From the NCBI GenBank assembly GCA_021845645.1, contig JAJZVM010000058.1, forward strand, positions 1-23,709: a stretch of DNA of 23,709 bases, read 5' to 3'. Within the stretch, counting starts at the first letter, position 1. Each line of letters starts with the position of its first letter. Source of the DNA: Bacillota bacterium (lineage in GTDB: Bacteria; Bacillota_E; JAJZYS01; JAJYTV01). Positions 1-8,027 of the stretch are shown in pieces. The notes beneath the pieces were generated by a model. The model worked only from the letters and a program-made list of their open reading frames with translations, did not search any database and was not told the origin of the DNA. The position numbers and the translations under genes are program-made.

Positions 1-343
1 GATCTGCCCCGACCGCCTGCTCCGTACGGCGCAGGGTCATGCCGATGTCCTGTGGAGCCACGGCCACGTCGCCGAGGTCCGCCGCCGGGTGATCCCGGAA
101 GAGGTCGCGGCGGTGGGCCGGATGGTAGGCGTAGAGTGTCGCCGACGCCTGGCGCAGCGACGCAGGGCCGAAGCGCGCTCCATCGCGGTAGGTCGTGCCA
201 CCATCAAACGGCACGCCGAGCACGGCGCTTGCGAGTCCCTCGGCGGTGTCCCGCATGGGGAGCCTGAGGAAACTCGCAAAACCCGAGAAGCGCGGCCGCA
301 GCGACTCGCTCGCCGGGCGGGCAGACGCCGGGTGATCCGTCAC
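1..343 (-). CDS. agmatinase/arginase-family ureohydrolase, N-terminal part (cut by window edge)
   Basis: The reading frame starts at a GTG (343-341) 3 bp after the permease stop and runs open for 114 codons to the window edge. It has GVPFDGGTTYRDGARFGP at about residues 44-61, then a Leu-Arg-Gln-Ala-Ser stretch and ADLGDVAV. This is the N-terminal signature of the ureohydrolase family, whose members hydrolyse agmatine, arginine or guanidino acids to an amine plus urea. The manganese-binding His/Asp motifs of the family would lie beyond the edge, so they cannot be checked. Purine-rich sequence (GAGGACTGAGAG) precedes the GTG and the spacing implies translational coupling with the permease. An internal ATG (codon 30) is an alternative start but would cut off part of the conserved N-terminus. 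The neighbouring putrescine aminotransferase makes agmatinase (agmatine to putrescine) the likeliest activity. Guanidinobutyrase is the main alternative. Confidence 0.8.
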   Translation of the reverse strand, partial: MTDHPASARPASESLRPRFSGFASFLRLPMRDTAEGLASAVLGVPFDGGTTYRDGARFGPASLRQASATLYAYHPAHRRDLFRDHPAADLGDVAVAPQDIGMTLRRTEQAVGAD

Positions 344-346
344 CTC

Positions 347-1807
347 TCAGTCCTCTGTCGCGGCAGTCATGTCGCCCACCGCAGACAGGGAACCTGAGGT
401 GAAGGCCTCGCGACGCCCCTGGTAGAACGGATTGCGCAGGGCGAGGTGGCCCCAAAGCATCGGGATTATCCCGACCGCCAGCAGGCCGAGCCCGACTCCG
501 TCCACCACCAGACCGAGGCTTGGAATGTCCGCTACGCCGACGACGAGCAGGAAGATGGCGGCGATCGACGGCCAGAGGAAGAGGAAGATGAAGTTGCCTA
601 CGCCCTTGAACAGCACCCTGCGGTAGAAGACCACGACCGTGATCGCCGCGAGCGCGTAGTAGAACACCACCTGGAGCGAGATCGCGTTGACCGCATCGGT
701 CATCACGGCGCTGATCGAAGGCAGCAGGTTCGATGCAACGAAGAGCACGAGGCCCACGACGAGCACGACAATGCTCGCGACGTAGGGAGTGCGCCACTTG
801 ACATGGATGCGAGCGAAGGCCGTAGGCAGCACGCCGTCGCGCCCCATCGAGAACAGGGTGCGCGTGACCTGCAGCAGCGACGTCTCGAGCGTCGCGATGG
901 TCGAGAGGGCAACCGCTACGACCATGATGTTGCCCCAGGTCGGGCCGTAGAGCTTGACACCGAGCGCCTGCAAGATGTTCGCCGAGGCGGCGTTGATCTC
1001 GTGGCCTGTCATGCCCGTCTGGATCGCCGTCGTGAAGAGCTCGAAGATCAGGAACAGGATGACGATGCCGATGGCGACTGCGATGCCTGGGATGCGGTGA
1101 CTGTCCTTGGATTCCTCGTTGAGGTTCGCCGAGACGTCCCAGCCCCAGTAGTAGAAGGTGGCGATCAAGGCGCCGGAGATGAAGACGGAGACCGACGGGA
1201 AACCGCTTGGCAGGAACCACGACGCATGGATAGCCGTGACGCCGTGCAGTCCGAACTTGATGATCGCGATGATGCCGCTCACGACCAGAATGACGAGCTC
1301 GATACTGCTCATGATCCACTGCACGTTCGTGGTGATGCGGATGCCCATCATCACGAGACTGGAGATGATGATGAACCAGAGGCCGCCGACGATCGTCACG
1401 GCGACGAGGTTCTGCGAAAGCTGCGGCGCGATCACGTCGAGTGTCATGGAGCCCGCAGGGAAAGACCCCGCGACCATAAACAGGGTGGCCGAGACGATCA
1501 GGGCCCAGCCGGCCAGGAAGCCGAGGTCGCCTTGCAAAGCCTTGCCGACCCAGGCGTAGGAGGCGCCCGCGTTGGGCTGCCAGCGGTTCAGATAGAGGAA
1601 CGCCATCACGACGCCGAACATCGGGATCCCGGACCAGAGCAGTGCACCTGGCGACGCGAGTCCCACAGCGCCGAACAGCACGGCGGAGGTGGCTGCGATC
1701 GAGTAGGCCGGTGCGGTGCCAGCAATCGCCATCACCACGGAGTCGAAAAGGGATAGGACACCACCCGCGAGCCCATGAACCTGCATCGGCTGCGTGTTGC
1801 CTTCCAT
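347..1807 (-). CDS. APC-superfamily amino acid/polyamine permease
   Basis: This 486-residue, very hydrophobic protein has about 12 likely membrane segments and no cleavable signal. It carries the APC pattern: a first helix with SVVMAIAGTAPAYSIA (about residues 23-38), NAGASYAWVGKAL after helix 2, a central FYYWGWDVSANLNEESKDS loop and the later TRTLFSMGRDGVLP motif. Proteins of this family import amino acids or polyamines by proton symport or exchange across the cytoplasmic membrane. The ATG at 1807 has an excellent Shine-Dalgarno sequence, AAGGAGG, about 9 bp upstream. A palindrome (1829-1843) lies just upstream. The gene is followed 3 bp later by the agmatinase-like gene, so agmatine, putrescine or a related amine is a reasonable substrate, but that is inference. 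The sequence does not fix the substrate. Confidence 0.9.
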   Translation of the reverse strand: MEGNTQPMQVHGLAGGVLSLFDSVVMAIAGTAPAYSIAATSAVLFGAVGLASPGALLWSGIPMFGVVMAFLYLNRWQPNAGASYAWVGKALQGDLGFLAGWALIVSATLFMVAGSFPAGSMTLDVIAPQLSQNLVAVTIVGGLWFIIISSLVMMGIRITTNVQWIMSSIELVILVVSGIIAIIKFGLHGVTAIHASWFLPSGFPSVSVFISGALIATFYYWGWDVSANLNEESKDSHRIPGIAVAIGIVILFLIFELFTTAIQTGMTGHEINAASANILQALGVKLYGPTWGNIMVVAVALSTIATLETSLLQVTRTLFSMGRDGVLPTAFARIHVKWRTPYVASIVVLVVGLVLFVASNLLPSISAVMTDAVNAISLQVVFYYALAAITVVVFYRRVLFKGVGNFIFLFLWPSIAAIFLLVVGVADIPSLGLVVDGVGLGLLAVGIIPMLWGHLALRNPFYQGRREAFTSGSLSAVGDMTAATED

Positions 1808-1980
1808 CTGGACAAGCCTCCTTGCGCCTCAGGTACAACCTGATTTAGTCTCTGAATCCATCGGAAACGAGGTGGGTCTCTTTTCGCACTTTTACGAAGC
1901 CATCCGGAATTGGCTGCTTATACTCCCACATCGCAACGAATCCTGCCGTCCGCCAAGCGAATTTTCGCCGCAGCTCTCCC
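1808..1980. other. intergenic region between aminotransferase and permease
   Basis: This 173-bp gap is more AT-rich than its surroundings and is one of the few places where transcription could restart. It holds the short palindrome GCGAATTTTCGC (1957-1968) just after the upstream stop codon, and an isolated minus-strand TATAAG (1922-1917) that could be a -10 element. No convincing -35 hexamer sits 16-18 bp away. It also holds the palindrome annotated at 1829-1843. No coding frame here has family signal. Confidence 0.4.
1829..1843. promoter_or_regulatory. perfect palindrome, candidate operator upstream of permease
   Basis: TCAGGT-ACA-ACCTGA is a perfect 6+3+6 inverted repeat ending 22 bp before the permease ATG, between the start codon and any likely promoter in the gap. 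Its size suits a dimeric helix-turn-helix repressor or activator. It does not match the CCATG/CATGG palindromes near the PucR gene, so another regulator would be involved, perhaps the one at 4810-6477. The function is inferred from position only. Confidence 0.4.
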
Positions 1981-3357
1981 TTAGCCTAAGAGGGCCAGGG
2001 CGGCCTCGTGGAACACCTCGCTGTGGTGCGCGACATCCTCTGCTGTGGTTTCCGGCGACATCAGTGCCATGTTGTGGAAAGGCGTCATCAGAACCCCGCG
2101 GTTGAGCAGGTAGAGATGCATGAGGGCGTCCAGCTCCGCATCCCAAGCGGTCATTGCCTCGCTGCCGCTCGTGGGCGGCGTGGTTCGGAAGAGGTACTCC
2201 GCCCGTCCGCCGAGCCGCACGACGCACCAGGGCAGCCCCACTTCATCGATGATCCCCTGCACCCCCCGCGCGAAGCGGTCGCCCATCTCGAGCATGCGGG
2301 CGTAGGCCTGCGCCGTCAGCACGTACTCCAGCGTAGCCCGCATGGACGCGAGGGAGAGCGCGTTGCCGGCAAGCGTGCCGCCGATGCCGCTGGTGTCGGA
2401 AAAGGACCCTCCGGTGAGAGCCTCCGCCTGGGTCGCCACCTCCTCTGAGAAGCCGTAGGCTGCGGCGGGGATGCCGGATGCGAGCGGCTTGCCGATGGTC
2501 AGCATGTCGGGCGTAAGGCCCTCCCGCCGCGTCACGCCGCCGATGCCGGCGGAGATGGTGTGCGTCTCGTCCAGGATGAGAAGCGTCCCCGCCGCCTGCG
2601 TAAGGTGCCGCACCGCCGCAAGGAAGCCATGCGCGGGCAGGACGATGCCGACGTTGGTCATCGCGGGCTCCATCAGGACGGCGGCCACCTGGCCGTCGGC
2701 AAGTGCCGCCTGCAGCGCAGCGGCGTCATTCATCTCCACCACCCTGGTCGTCAGGGCGGGATCGACCGCGGGACCGAGGGTGCCTGGCCGCGTGTGGACC
2801 TCGCCCGCCTCGAGAACCGCGAACGTCTCGTCCACCGTGCCGTGGTAGCAGCCGTTGAAGACGAGGATCTTGCGTCTGCGCGTGATGGCGCGCGCGATGC
2901 GAAGCGCGAAGCGGTTGGCGTCGGTGGCGCTGAGGGCGAACTGCCAGTGGCCGAGCCCGAAGCGCCGGCTCAACTCCTCACCTACCCAGATTGCGTCCTC
3001 GGTCGGCAGCATGAAGGTGACGCCCTGCCCGAGGCGCGCCTGTGCCGCCGCGAGCGCCGCAGGCGGCGCATGGCCGGTCATGGCCCCCGTGTCGCCGAGG
3101 CAGAAGTCGGTGTAGGTCCGCCCGTCCACGTCCTCGATGCGATCGCCTCGCCCTGACGCGGCGAAGACGGGGAAGCCGCCCGGCCAGCGATGCATCCAGT
3201 TCATCGGCATGCCCCCGAGCAGCGCCCCGCGCGCCTGCTCGAAGAGCATCCGTGAGCGCGGATGCTCCTCGATGAAACGCCGGCGCTCCTCGCCCAGGAG
3301 CTCGGTCACCCGGCTTCTGGGCGGGGTGCGGTCCTGCCGCGACGTCGTAGGCGCCAT
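1981..3357 (-). CDS. class III aminotransferase (glutamate-1-semialdehyde aminotransferase-like)
   Basis: This 458-residue PLP enzyme has fold type I, class III. The cofactor motifs are visible: the phosphate/ring region CYHGTVDE (about 170-177), Asp263 in LILDETHTISAG for the pyridine nitrogen, and Lys290 in MLTIGKPLASGIP for the Schiff base. DETHT in place of the usual DE(V/I)xTGF, and the sequence MNWMHRWPGGFPVF near the N-terminus, place it near the glutamate-1-semialdehyde aminomutase branch rather than GABA or ornithine aminotransferases. A role in haem synthesis is unlikely in this context. The ATG is 2 bp after the stop of the putrescine aminotransferase gene, so the two are almost certainly co-translated. 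The longer open frame (up to 3795) only covers the neighbour in another frame. The amino donor is unknown; an amine or omega-amino acid from the same pathway is the obvious guess. Confidence 0.85.
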   Translation of the reverse strand: MAPTTSRQDRTPPRSRVTELLGEERRRFIEEHPRSRMLFEQARGALLGGMPMNWMHRWPGGFPVFAASGRGDRIEDVDGRTYTDFCLGDTGAMTGHAPPAALAAAQARLGQGVTFMLPTEDAIWVGEELSRRFGLGHWQFALSATDANRFALRIARAITRRRKILVFNGCYHGTVDETFAVLEAGEVHTRPGTLGPAVDPALTTRVVEMNDAAALQAALADGQVAAVLMEPAMTNVGIVLPAHGFLAAVRHLTQAAGTLLILDETHTISAGIGGVTRREGLTPDMLTIGKPLASGIPAAAYGFSEEVATQAEALTGGSFSDTSGIGGTLAGNALSLASMRATLEYVLTAQAYARMLEMGDRFARGVQGIIDEVGLPWCVVRLGGRAEYLFRTTPPTSGSEAMTAWDAELDALMHLYLLNRGVLMTPFHNMALMSPETTAEDVAHHSEVFHEAALALLG

Positions 3358-3359
3358 GG

Positions 3360-4721
3360 CTAGGCCCGCGCGACGAGTCCCTCGTCGCGCACCGTGTGCA
3401 GGGCCTCGTCGAGTGCGGCGAGCACGGTCGCGATCTCGTCCTCGCTGATGATGGCCGGCGGCTCGAGCCGCACGACCCGCGCGTTGTTGAGCGTGCCGGA
3501 CACGAGGATGCGGTGCTTGAACAGCTCCTTCGCCACACGGTAGCCGACTGCGTCCTCGGCGAACTCGAGCCCGATCAGCAGGCCCTTGCCGCGCACGGCG
3601 CGCAGCACCTCGGGGTAACGCTCCGCGAGCGGCCGGAGCCCCTGCAGGAAGAGCTCCCCCTTGCGCTTCGCCTGACCCGGGATGTCCTCGGACAGGGTCA
3701 CCTCGATCGCAGCGATCGCCGCGGCACACGCGAGCGGGTTGCCGCCGAACGTCGACGAGCCGAGCAGGAACGGGTTCTCCTCCATGCGACCCCACAGCCG
3801 CTTCGTGGCCACCATGCAGCCGATCGGTGCGACCCCGCCGCCGAAGGCCTTGGCTAGGGTCATGATGTCCGGGGCAACACCCCAGTGGTCGACGCCGAAA
3901 AGCTCGCCGGTGCGGCCCATGCCGGTCTGGATCTCGTCGGCGATCAGGAGGACGTCGTAGCGGTCGCAGATCTCACGCAGGCGCGGCCAGAAGTCGTCGG
4001 GCGGCAGGTTGACGCCACCCTCGCCCTGGATCGGCTCGGCGATCACCGCCGCCACCGTTTCGCCGGTTGCCTGCAGGTTGCGGATCCGATCCTCGACCTG
4101 GTCAGGACGACCGTAGTCGACATGGGTGAAACCTGGAACGAGAGGAAGGTACGGATCGCGGTAGTACCCCTTGCCGGTCGCCGAGAGCGAGCCGAACGTC
4201 TTGCCGTGGAAGCCCTGCCGCATCGCGATGATCCAGGTCTTTCCGGTCGCGAGGCGCGCCAGCTTGAGCGCCATCTCAACGGCTTCCGTACCGCTGTTGA
4301 CGAGGTAGGAGTGCTGCAGGTCCCCGGGCGTGATCTCCGCCACCAGCTGCGAAAGATAGCCGCGCAAGGGGTCCACCATCTCCTGGCTATGCAGGGCCTG
4401 CCGCTCGAGCTGAGCACGCACGGCCGAGAGGACGCGCGGGTGCCGGTGACCTAGCAGGTAGATGCCGAAGCCGCCGAGGCAGTCGAGATAGGCGTTGCCT
4501 TCGGTGTCGTAGAAGTAGGCCCCCTTGTCGGACCATTCGACGATCGTGTAGTCCTCGGAGACCGACTTGCGGTGGTCGAGGATGGCGCGCGTCACATGGT
4601 TCTCGAAGTTGTCGACCGAGTCCAGGACGATCTGGCGATACTCCTCAGGGCTAAGCTGCGGCCGCTCGATGTAGGACAAAGCCCGCCTGGCACGCTCTTT
4701 CGCATCTCCCAGATCCCGCAC
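3360..4721 (-). CDS. patA: putrescine aminotransferase (class III)
   Basis: This 453-residue PLP enzyme closely resembles E. coli putrescine aminotransferase (YgjG/PatA, 459 residues). Shared stretches include ENHVTRAILDHRKSV-type sequence (about 40-54), LDCLGGFGIYLLGHRHP, HSQEMVDPLR, NSGTEAVEMALKLA, AEPIQGEGGVNLPP, ADEIQTGMGRTG with Asp262, LAKAFGGGVAPIG with the PLP lysine Lys291, and the C-terminal SGTLNNARVVRLEPP. The reaction is putrescine plus 2-oxoglutarate to 4-aminobutanal (cyclising to 1-pyrroline) plus glutamate. The GTG start at 4721 has GGAGGGG about 6 bp upstream. The gene lies between the regulator (4810-6477) and a second aminotransferase 2 bp downstream. The agmatinase-like gene further along would supply putrescine, and the dehydrogenases at 6523-9473 would take the product. 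Cadaverine may also be used, as in the E. coli enzyme. Confidence 0.9.
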   Translation of the reverse strand: MRDLGDAKERARRALSYIERPQLSPEEYRQIVLDSVDNFENHVTRAILDHRKSVSEDYTIVEWSDKGAYFYDTEGNAYLDCLGGFGIYLLGHRHPRVLSAVRAQLERQALHSQEMVDPLRGYLSQLVAEITPGDLQHSYLVNSGTEAVEMALKLARLATGKTWIIAMRQGFHGKTFGSLSATGKGYYRDPYLPLVPGFTHVDYGRPDQVEDRIRNLQATGETVAAVIAEPIQGEGGVNLPPDDFWPRLREICDRYDVLLIADEIQTGMGRTGELFGVDHWGVAPDIMTLAKAFGGGVAPIGCMVATKRLWGRMEENPFLLGSSTFGGNPLACAAAIAAIEVTLSEDIPGQAKRKGELFLQGLRPLAERYPEVLRAVRGKGLLIGLEFAEDAVGYRVAKELFKHRILVSGTLNNARVVRLEPPAIISEDEIATVLAALDEALHTVRDEGLVARA

Positions 4722-4809
4722 GGCGATCCCCTCCGCTTCGCAAAAATGAGAAGCCCCGGATAATCGCCTGCTCTATACGCCCATATCGGAGTGATTCCTG
4801 CAGATCCTC

Positions 4810-6477
4810 TCAGGAGTTTTGCAACTTGCGGTAGAGGGTCGCCAGGCTGATGCCGAGGCGCTCTGCCACCTTGCGCTTGCCCGCCGTGTCGTCGCCGTAG
4901 GTCCGCAGCAGCGGCTCGATGACCGACGCCTCGAAGGACGCTACCATCTCTTCGAGCGGCCGTTCAGGCATATGCACCACACCCTGCATGCGCTCGGGCA
5001 GGTGCTCCGGCAGAATCAGGCCCTCGGCGCGGCGCGCCGCCACCTCGACCACAGCGCCCATCTCGCGCATGTTACCCGGCCATGGGTACTGCAGGAGGAG
5101 CCGCAGTGCCGAAGGATCGAGTCCGGCCGCCGCAGGCCCTTCCAGGCGGTCGAGGAAGCCCTGCGCGATGTCGGGCAGGTCCGCCTTGCGTTGGCGCAGC
5201 GGCAGGAGGCGCAGGGTCGCCCTGGCGAGATAGCCGTAGAGGTCCCCGAGGAACTCGCCGCGTCGCACGGCGTCGGCCAGCCGGCTGGTCGTCGTGGCGA
5301 TCAGCCGCGCGTGGGCCGCGCCACCCGGCGCGGGCTCGCGCAGCCAGGCAAGCAGGCGCTCCTGCAGGCGTAGAGGCAGGAGATCGACGCGATCAAGCAG
5401 GAGGCTCCCCCCCTGCGCCATGGCGAACACGCCCTCGTTGCCGGCCAGCTCCGCACGGCCGAAGAGCGCGGCCTCGAGCGCAGTCTCCGTCGTGGCCGAG
5501 ACGTGTACAACGACATATGGCAGGTCCCGCCGCGGCCCGTTGTCGTGCAGGGCCGCCGCGACGGTGGATGCGCCGCTCCCCGGCTCCGCCCAGATCAGCA
5601 CGCACTCGTCGCGCGCAGCGAGCCGCTGTACCTCGCCACGCAGATGCTGCGCTGGCTGGCTGCGGCCGACGAGCTCGGAGATGGCCACCGGCTTGTGCAC
5701 CGTGGTTAGATCGTAGGCGAGCTGGCGCATCGCCTCCTGCGAGCGCATGATCACGAGCGTCGGCCCACCGTGCGGCAGGGCCCGCACGTCGGCCACAAGG
5801 CTTCGCCCGAGCGCACTCGTCAGCCGCACCCGTCCCGTGCCTGTAGGCAGAGGGTCGTTCGGAAACGCCTCCTGCCAAGTGCCATCCTCGGCCGCCGCAC
5901 CAAGGAGGTCGAGCGCCGGCCGGCTTAAGAGAAGCAGCCGTCCCTCCTGCCCGACAAGCGCGATCCCCTCGTCGACATGGTCCTGGATGAGCTGCAACTG
6001 GGCATGAGCCTGCGCCAGCTGGTCGACCTGCTCGAGGTACGCGAGGCGGCCTGCGAGCAGGTCGGCGAGGTGCTGGCAGAAGTTGAGCACGGCGTCGCTT
6101 CGCTCGCGCATCATTCTCGCTTGTTCTTCCGTGAAGACCGCGAGGCCCACCAGACCAGCCGCCCTGCCGCGATGCATGATCGGTGCGGCCAGGTCGACCT
6201 TCTCAGGCATATGGCCGCCTTCAGCGATGATCGGGTCATAGGAGGGGTCGTTCGTGTCGAGGGCGGCCTCCGCCACCCCGGTGGCGAGCACTCTGCCGTA
6301 GAGGCCCCCGCCTACCCCGCCCTCCTCGAACTGGCCGACGCGTGACGTGTAGATGCCGGTGCCGGCCACGACCCTGAGCTGGCGGTCCACCACCTCGGCA
6401 TCTATGCCGAAGGCCGCGGAGATGGCCTCCGCGACCTGCCGTCCCTCCTCGGCGATGCGTGCGAGCGGCCCCTCCAT
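4810..6477 (-). CDS. Fis-type transcriptional regulator with degenerate sigma-54-activator AAA+ domain
   Basis: This 555-residue protein has the layout of a sigma-54 enhancer-binding protein. The order is an N-terminal GAF-like sensor (about 5-145, with VAEAISAAFGIDAEVVD and a later APIMHRGRAAGLVGLAVF), a PAS-like segment (about 160-250), an AAA+ region (about 265-490) and a Fis-type helix-turn-helix (GKRKVAERLGISLATLYRKL, about 533-552). The AAA+ region has lost its key residues. Walker A reads AEPGSGAS instead of GExGTGKE, so the lysine is Ala303. Walker B reads LLLDRV instead of LFLDEI. The GAFTGA loop is absent. The arginine-finger stretch reads FLGDLYGYLA instead of FRxDLYYRLN. It probably binds DNA and an effector but does not drive sigma-54 by ATP hydrolysis. 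The ATG at 6477, with GGGAG 7 bp upstream, is preferred to a GTG 8 codons earlier that lacks a ribosome site. It lies between the GABA and putrescine gene sets and probably controls them. Confidence 0.85.
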   Translation of the reverse strand: MEGPLARIAEEGRQVAEAISAAFGIDAEVVDRQLRVVAGTGIYTSRVGQFEEGGVGGGLYGRVLATGVAEAALDTNDPSYDPIIAEGGHMPEKVDLAAPIMHRGRAAGLVGLAVFTEEQARMMRERSDAVLNFCQHLADLLAGRLAYLEQVDQLAQAHAQLQLIQDHVDEGIALVGQEGRLLLLSRPALDLLGAAAEDGTWQEAFPNDPLPTGTGRVRLTSALGRSLVADVRALPHGGPTLVIMRSQEAMRQLAYDLTTVHKPVAISELVGRSQPAQHLRGEVQRLAARDECVLIWAEPGSGASTVAAALHDNGPRRDLPYVVVHVSATTETALEAALFGRAELAGNEGVFAMAQGGSLLLDRVDLLPLRLQERLLAWLREPAPGGAAHARLIATTTSRLADAVRRGEFLGDLYGYLARATLRLLPLRQRKADLPDIAQGFLDRLEGPAAAGLDPSALRLLLQYPWPGNMREMGAVVEVAARRAEGLILPEHLPERMQGVVHMPERPLEEMVASFEASVIEPLLRTYGDDTAGKRKVAERLGISLATLYRKLQNS

Positions 6478-6522
6478 CGCTTCGCTCCCTCTCCTGGACA
6501 CCTGGGGGAGAGCGGCGGTCCG

Positions 6523-7998
6523 CTAATCCTTGACGCCGACCCCCACGGCGCCCCACGAGACGTACTTCGTCTCGAGGAAGGCGTCAAGGCCCTCGATGCC
6601 GCCCTCTCGTCCCACCCCGGACTCCTTGAAGCCACCGAATGGCGCCTGCGCCGTCGAAGGCAGACCGTCGTTGAGTCCGACGATGCCGTAGTCCAACGCC
6701 TCCGCCACGCGCCAGGCCCGGCTCGCGTCCTGGGTGAAGAGGTACGTCGCGAGGCCGAACTCGGTGCCGTTCGCCGTCTCCACCGCCTCGCGCTCGCTGC
6801 GGAAGCTGCTGACCGCGAGCACAGGTCCGAACGTCTCCTCGTGCATCACCTTCATGTCGAGATTGACGCCGCCGAGCACCGTCGGCTCGACGAAGTAGCC
6901 GCGGCCCGGCAGGGCGTTGCCACCGACGGCTAGGCGCGCGCCGTGAGCGATCGCATCGTTGATGTGCTCGAGCACCTTCGCGCGGCCGGTCTCGTCGATC
7001 ATCGGCCCTACCGCCACGCCGGGTTCGAGGCCGTAGCCGACCCTGAGCCCGCGCACGCGCTCGGACGCCCGCACGAGGAACTCGTCAACGATCGACTCCT
7101 CGACGAGCACGCGGTTCGCCGCGATGCAGCTCTGGCCCCCATTGCGGAACTTAGCGACCATCAGGGCGTCAAGGGTCACGTCAAGATCGGCATCGGCGAA
7201 CACGACTACAGGTGCCTGGCCACCGAGTTCGAGCGAGAGCCGCTGCATGTTGCCGGCCGCATGCTCCATCAGGTACTTACCCACCTCGGTCGAGCCGGTG
7301 AAAGTGATCTTGCGCACGCGGGCATCCCCCAACCAGACATCGCCGACGCGTCGCGAGCGCGACGATGGCACGATGTTGAGGAGTCCACGCGGCGCGCCAG
7401 CCTCTTGCAGGAGATCGCCGAACCTGAGGGCAGTGAGCGGGGTCGCTGACGCCGGCTTCAAGACGCAGGCGCAGCCGGCGGCAATGGCCGGCGCCACCTT
7501 GCGCGTGATCATCGCGGCGGGAAAGTTCCACGGCGTGATCGCGGCGACCACGCCGACCGGCTGGCGGAGGACGAGGAGCCGCTTCTCGGCGCGTGTGGCC
7601 GGAATCGTGCGTCCATAGGCGCGCTTCGCCTCCTCGGCGAACCACTCGATGAAGCTGGCGGCGTAGGTCACCTCCGCCTGGGCGTCGGCGAGCGGCTTGC
7701 CGTTCTCGATCGTCATCAGGCGCGCAAGGTTCTCGCGGTCACCTTCGACGAGCTCGAACCAGCGGCGCAGGAGGCGGCTGCGCTCGTAGGCGCTCGTCTG
7801 GCGCCAGAGCTCGTAGGCGGCCCGCGCCGCGTCGACGGCCTTCAGCGCGTCGTCCGAGGTGCCATCCGCGACCTGCGCCACCTCCTCCTGCGTCGCGGGA
7901 TTCTCGACCGCGAACGTGCTGCCGCCGTCACCCGCGTCACGCCACAGTCCGTCGATCAGAAGCTGCGTCGGTGCCTGCCAGTCCGTCACAACACTCAT
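6523..7998 (-). CDS. gabD: succinate-semialdehyde dehydrogenase (NAD(P)+)
   Basis: This 491-residue aldehyde dehydrogenase resembles the GabD branch. It has all catalytic elements: Asn158 in ITPWNFP, Lys181 in CVLKPAS for cofactor binding, FTGSTEVGKYLM, the general base Glu257 in SLELGGQAP and the nucleophile Cys291 in GGQSCIAANRV. The C-terminal PFGGFKESGVGREGG is also standard. The expected reaction is succinate semialdehyde to succinate, the last step of GABA breakdown, feeding the citric acid cycle. The ATG at 7998 has GAGGAGG about 8 bp upstream. A longer in-frame opening (to 8631) runs into the neighbouring gene and is not coding. The gene is 29 bp after another aldehyde dehydrogenase and 45 bp before the regulator. 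Glutarate semialdehyde, from a cadaverine/5-aminovalerate branch, is a possible alternative substrate. Confidence 0.88.
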   Translation of the reverse strand: MSVVTDWQAPTQLLIDGLWRDAGDGGSTFAVENPATQEEVAQVADGTSDDALKAVDAARAAYELWRQTSAYERSRLLRRWFELVEGDRENLARLMTIENGKPLADAQAEVTYAASFIEWFAEEAKRAYGRTIPATRAEKRLLVLRQPVGVVAAITPWNFPAAMITRKVAPAIAAGCACVLKPASATPLTALRFGDLLQEAGAPRGLLNIVPSSRSRRVGDVWLGDARVRKITFTGSTEVGKYLMEHAAGNMQRLSLELGGQAPVVVFADADLDVTLDALMVAKFRNGGQSCIAANRVLVEESIVDEFLVRASERVRGLRVGYGLEPGVAVGPMIDETGRAKVLEHINDAIAHGARLAVGGNALPGRGYFVEPTVLGGVNLDMKVMHEETFGPVLAVSSFRSEREAVETANGTEFGLATYLFTQDASRAWRVAEALDYGIVGLNDGLPSTAQAPFGGFKESGVGREGGIEGLDAFLETKYVSWGAVGVGVKD

Positions 7999-8027
7999 GG
8001 TTCCGTCCTCCTCGATATCGCGTGGCG

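Noticed and set aside
446..1756. Long plus-strand open frame (436 codons) opposite the permease gene
   Set aside because: It is antisense to a clear permease, is extremely rich in Asp, Glu, Arg and His and has no family motif. It is the typical shadow of a GC-rich gene.
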